Below are positions 6,666-8,865 of a stretch of 8,865 bases of DNA, one piece after another. Every line of letters starts with the position of its first letter. The first letter of the stretch is position 1. The DNA comes from an uncultured Christensenellaceae bacterium (lineage in GTDB: Bacteria > Bacillota > Clostridia > Christensenellales > CAG-138). Where the stretch lies: the NCBI GenBank assembly GCA_902475645.1, contig CABSAH010000065.1:1-8865 (forward strand), in the 5' to 3' direction. The notes under the pieces were generated by a model. That model did not search any database. It saw only the letters and a program-made list of their open reading frames with translations, and was not told the DNA's origin. Position numbers and translations under genes: made by a program.

Positions 6666-6917
6666 AGCCCTTATCCTTCGTATAGCGCATAATCGTGTTT
6701 CGTAAAAATCAACTTTTTGCGCTTTTTATGCCGAATCTTTTTAATTATTCCGCATATTATGCATTTATTATACCATAATTCTATTGTGAGTAAACAAATT
6801 TGAACATTAGTTTCGTAAAACGAGAAATTATATTATTTGCACCGCGCGCGGAATGAATGTATCCTACAAGCAGAGTATGTTTATATTCTAACAATATTCG
6901 GCGGAGGATACTTAGCT
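6666..6917. promoter_or_regulatory. Divergent control region of the XRE regulator and brnQ
   Basis: On the minus strand, an extended -10, TGGTATAAT (TATAAT is the complement of 6767-6772), should start the regulator transcript. The 11-mer GTTTCGTAAAA occurs twice (6697-6707 and 6810-6820), and the second copy sits inside TCGT-AAA-ACGA. GAGTAAACAAATTTGAACA (6788-6806) overlaps the region where the minus-strand -35 box would lie and matches a motif before the gene at 3381. For brnQ the promoter is unclear; TATTAT (6831-6836), TATCCT (6860-6865) and TATATT (6882-6887) are possible -10 boxes, none with a good -35. GGAGG (6903-6907) is the brnQ ribosome binding site. The repeated 11-mer is the best operator candidate. 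Confidence 0.5.
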
Positions 6918-8228
6918 ATGCGTAAGGGCGCAAAGGGTTCGCTTAAAGATATTATAGTTGTGGGCTTTGCCATGTTCGCCATATTCTTTGGCGCGGGCAA
7001 CCTTATATTCCCGCCGTATCTGGGCATGATATCGGGAGAGGAATGGTTCAAGGGCTTTTTGTGCTTTATGATAGCCGATGGCGGCCTTGCCATAATGACC
7101 GTGCTTGCCATGATACGCTACGACGGCACAATATGGTGCATGCTGAAGCGGCTTTCCAAGCCCGCCGCCGGCCTGCTTGCAACAATAACAATGCTGTGCG
7201 TGGGGCCGCTGCTCTGCATACCGCGCACCTGCGCCACAACGTTTGAAATGGGCGTGCTGCCGCTGTTCCCCGAATGCAGCCCGTGGCTTTTCGGCGTGCT
7301 GTTCTTCGGCGCGGTGTTCGTGCTTACCGTGCGGCCCAATTCGGTTATAGATATAATAGGCAAGTTCCTTACGCCCGCGCTGCTTTTAACGCTCGGCGTG
7401 CTGTTTGCAAAGGGCGTAATATCCCCCATTGGCGGCATAAGCACCGCCGCGCCCGCCGTAAACGTGGCGCAGGAGGGTCTGCTTGCGGGGTATCAGACAA
7501 TGGACGTGTTCGGCGCGCTCGCAATAACGCTTGTGGTGGTGAACACCGTAAAGGGCAAGGGCTACAAGGAGGAAAAGGCGCTCTTTAGCGTTGTGTCCAA
7601 ATCAAGCCTTGTGGCCGTTGCGGGGCTGTTCCTTGTGTATTGCGCGCTCAGCTTCCTCGGCGCAACGTCATCGGAGCTTGACCTTGGCGCGGTGAATCAG
7701 GCGGGGCTTGTTGTTACAATAACGGAGCTTCTGCTTCAGCGCTTCGGCGTGGTGCTGCTTGCGGTTATAGTGCTTTTCGCCTGCCTTACAACGGCAATAG
7801 GCTTAACCTCATCCTCGGCGGAGTTCTTCTCCCGCCTTGTAAAGAATAAGGTAAGCTACCCCGTAATGGTCGGCATAGTATGCATCACGGGCACGGTCAT
7901 AAGCACGGTCGGCATTTCCGCCATAATAGAGCTTGCTTCGCCCCTGCTCAACATAATATATCCCGTTGTGCTTACGCAGATAATACTTTCCTTCTTCAAC
8001 GAAAAAATAGCCAACGACCATGTTTTCCGCGGCGCGGCTGTGGGCGCGTTCATAGTATGCATGCTGGAGGTAATATCCGGCTTCGGCGTGAATATACCTT
8101 ACCTTAAATACCTGCCGTTTGCATCGGTGGGGCTTGCATGGCTGCTGCCCGCGGCGCTCGGCGGCGTGATAGGCGCGCTTATCCCCATGCGCCGCGCAAA
8201 GTACAAGCTTGCCGCGCAGAAGGCGTAA
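6918..8228 (+). CDS. brnQ: Branched-chain amino acid carrier (LIVCS family)
   Basis: The protein is 436 residues, the usual length for this family of cation-coupled symporters that import Leu, Ile and Val. Diagnostic stretches are FAMFAIFFGAGNLIFPPYLG (17-36), GPLLCIPRTCATTFE (96-110), GYQTMDVFGALA (191-202) and ACLTTAIGL (288-296). Many hydrophobic segments fit about 12 membrane helices, and the C-terminus is basic (RRAKYKLAAQKA). The start at 6918 is chosen because GGAGG lies 10 bases upstream and the protein then begins MRKGAKGSLKDI, as expected ahead of the first helix; a TTG 81 bases upstream would add an unlikely extension. The gene is divergent from the XRE regulator, which probably controls it. 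No truncation or odd residue was noticed. Exact substrate preference and coupling ion (sodium or proton) cannot be read from sequence alone. Confidence 0.95.
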   Translation: MRKGAKGSLKDIIVVGFAMFAIFFGAGNLIFPPYLGMISGEEWFKGFLCFMIADGGLAIMTVLAMIRYDGTIWCMLKRLSKPAAGLLATITMLCVGPLLCIPRTCATTFEMGVLPLFPECSPWLFGVLFFGAVFVLTVRPNSVIDIIGKFLTPALLLTLGVLFAKGVISPIGGISTAAPAVNVAQEGLLAGYQTMDVFGALAITLVVVNTVKGKGYKEEKALFSVVSKSSLVAVAGLFLVYCALSFLGATSSELDLGAVNQAGLVVTITELLLQRFGVVLLAVIVLFACLTTAIGLTSSSAEFFSRLVKNKVSYPVMVGIVCITGTVISTVGISAIIELASPLLNIIYPVVLTQIILSFFNEKIANDHVFRGAAVGAFIVCMLEVISGFGVNIPYLKYLPFASVGLAWLLPAALGGVIGALIPMRRAKYKLAAQKA

Positions 8229-8238
8229 ATGCTATAAT
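8209..8238 (+). promoter_or_regulatory. Candidate promoter for the DUF5714 gene
   Basis: TTGCCG (8209-8214), an 18-base spacer and a perfect TATAAT (8233-8238) straddle the 3' end of brnQ. Transcription would begin near 8245, leaving a short leader that contains the hairpin at 8255-8277. Confidence 0.45.
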
Positions 8239-8254
8239 AAATAAAACGAGCTTC

Positions 8255-8277
8255 TCCCCGCATGGCTTATGCGGGGA
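8255..8277 (+). terminator. Hairpin after brnQ: terminator or leader structure
   Basis: TCCCCGCAT (8255-8263) pairs perfectly with ATGCGGGGA (8269-8277) around a GGCTT loop, and ATTTTATAAT follows. It can act as a modest terminator for brnQ. It also falls in the leader of the next gene, 12 bases before its GGAGG, and might reduce read-through into that gene. Confidence 0.6.
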
Positions 8278-8299
8278 ATTTTATAATGCGGAGGATATT

Positions 8300-8865
8300 A
8301 TGCAGCAGCAAAAGGGCGCGTGCCTTATATGCGGCGAGCCGCTTGTGTATTTGAAGCAGGCGGAGGCCATGAAATGCAGCTTTTGCGGCAGGGAGGAGCC
8401 GAGCTACGCCAAATGCGGCGCGGGGCATTACGTTTGCGACGAATGCCACGCCAAGCGGGGCATAGAATCAATAATCGGCTATTGCATGGCGGCAAGCGGG
8501 CGCAACCCGATAGCCATGCTGACGGACATGATGAAAAGCCCGTATATACATATGCACGGGCCGGAGCATCACACAATGGTGGGCGCGGCGCTTATGACGG
8601 CATATAAAAACGCGGGCGGGGACATTGACCTTGCCGCCTGCCTTGCGGAGATGCAGAAGCGCGGCGCACGCTACCCGGGCGGCTCGTGCGGCTTTTGGGG
8701 CTGCTGCGGCGCTGCTGTAAGCGCGGGCATGTGCATGAGCATTATAACGGGCACAACGCCGCTTAGCGGCAAAACGTGGGGGCTATGCAACATAACCACC
8801 GCCCGTGCGCTGGAGGCAATAGGCCGCATAGGCGGGCCGCGCTGCTGCAAGCGGGACAGCTTTAC
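8300..8865 (+). CDS. DUF5714 family Cys-rich protein, 3' end outside the window
   Basis: The first 188 residues are visible; the frame is open to the window end. GGAGG (8290-8294) lies 5 bases before the ATG. The N-terminus holds paired cysteines of zinc-ribbon type: C8/C11, C26/C29, C39, C46/C49 (CLIC, CSFC, CGAGH, CDEC). Further on are MHGPEHH (85-91), PGGSCGFWGCCGA (126-138), a TPLSGKTWGLCN stretch and GGPRCCKR (178-185). I recognise this set of motifs as the DUF5714 family, whose function is not established as far as I know. The many conserved Cys and His suggest metal or iron-sulfur binding, which is inference. Only a short C-terminal part is probably missing. It follows brnQ on the same strand by 71 bases, but its own promoter and the intervening hairpin argue for separate expression. 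Confidence 0.85.
   Translation, partial: MQQQKGACLICGEPLVYLKQAEAMKCSFCGREEPSYAKCGAGHYVCDECHAKRGIESIIGYCMAASGRNPIAMLTDMMKSPYIHMHGPEHHTMVGAALMTAYKNAGGDIDLAACLAEMQKRGARYPGGSCGFWGCCGAAVSAGMCMSIITGTTPLSGKTWGLCNITTARALEAIGRIGGPRCCKRDSF

Noticed and set aside
6837..6917. Upstream TTG start for brnQ
   Set aside because: It would add 27 residues that do not fit the family; the ATG at 6918 has a GGAGG site at good spacing.

Overview
The window looks like chromosomal DNA from an uncultured gut-type member of the Clostridia (Bacillota). The evidence is strong GGAGG-type ribosome binding sites, intrinsic terminators, an SH3/sortase-type secreted protein, a DUF815-like gene, a BrnQ transporter, a DUF5714 protein, and an intergenic hairpin repeat of the kind I associate with such genomes. 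Codon use is unusual: Ile is mostly ATA although the DNA is fairly GC-rich. I cannot name a genus.

Layout. Positions 1-343 hold no gene; they carry two-hairpin repeat units and end in a minus-strand terminator. A lipoprotein gene (1699 to 344, minus) diverges from an AAA+/DUF815-like gene (1924-3288, plus), which appears to have lost its ATPase residues. Two plus-strand genes follow: a small membrane protein with a very acidic tail (3381-3950) and a secreted protein with three SH3-like domains and a C-terminal sortase-B-like domain (4042-5811). The latter ends at a perfect 11-bp hairpin terminator, followed by a short hairpin-rich spacer.

Right half. An XRE-type regulator (6665 to 5961, minus) is divergent from brnQ, a branched-chain amino acid carrier (6918-8228, plus). 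Their 252-bp intergenic region holds a repeated 11-mer and a 19-nt motif that recurs, with one inserted base, before the gene at 3381. The last gene, DUF5714 (8300 to beyond the window end), has a candidate promoter inside the 3' end of brnQ and just after it, and a hairpin directly before its ribosome binding site.

How they may work together. The regulator/brnQ pair reads as a self-contained amino acid uptake module with its own control. The lipoprotein, the acidic-tailed membrane protein and the SH3-sortase protein all act at or outside the membrane, which suggests a cell-envelope theme, but nothing shows that they form one system. The most unusual items are the degenerate ATPase and the sortase-like domain that keeps His and Cys but appears to lack the expected Arg.
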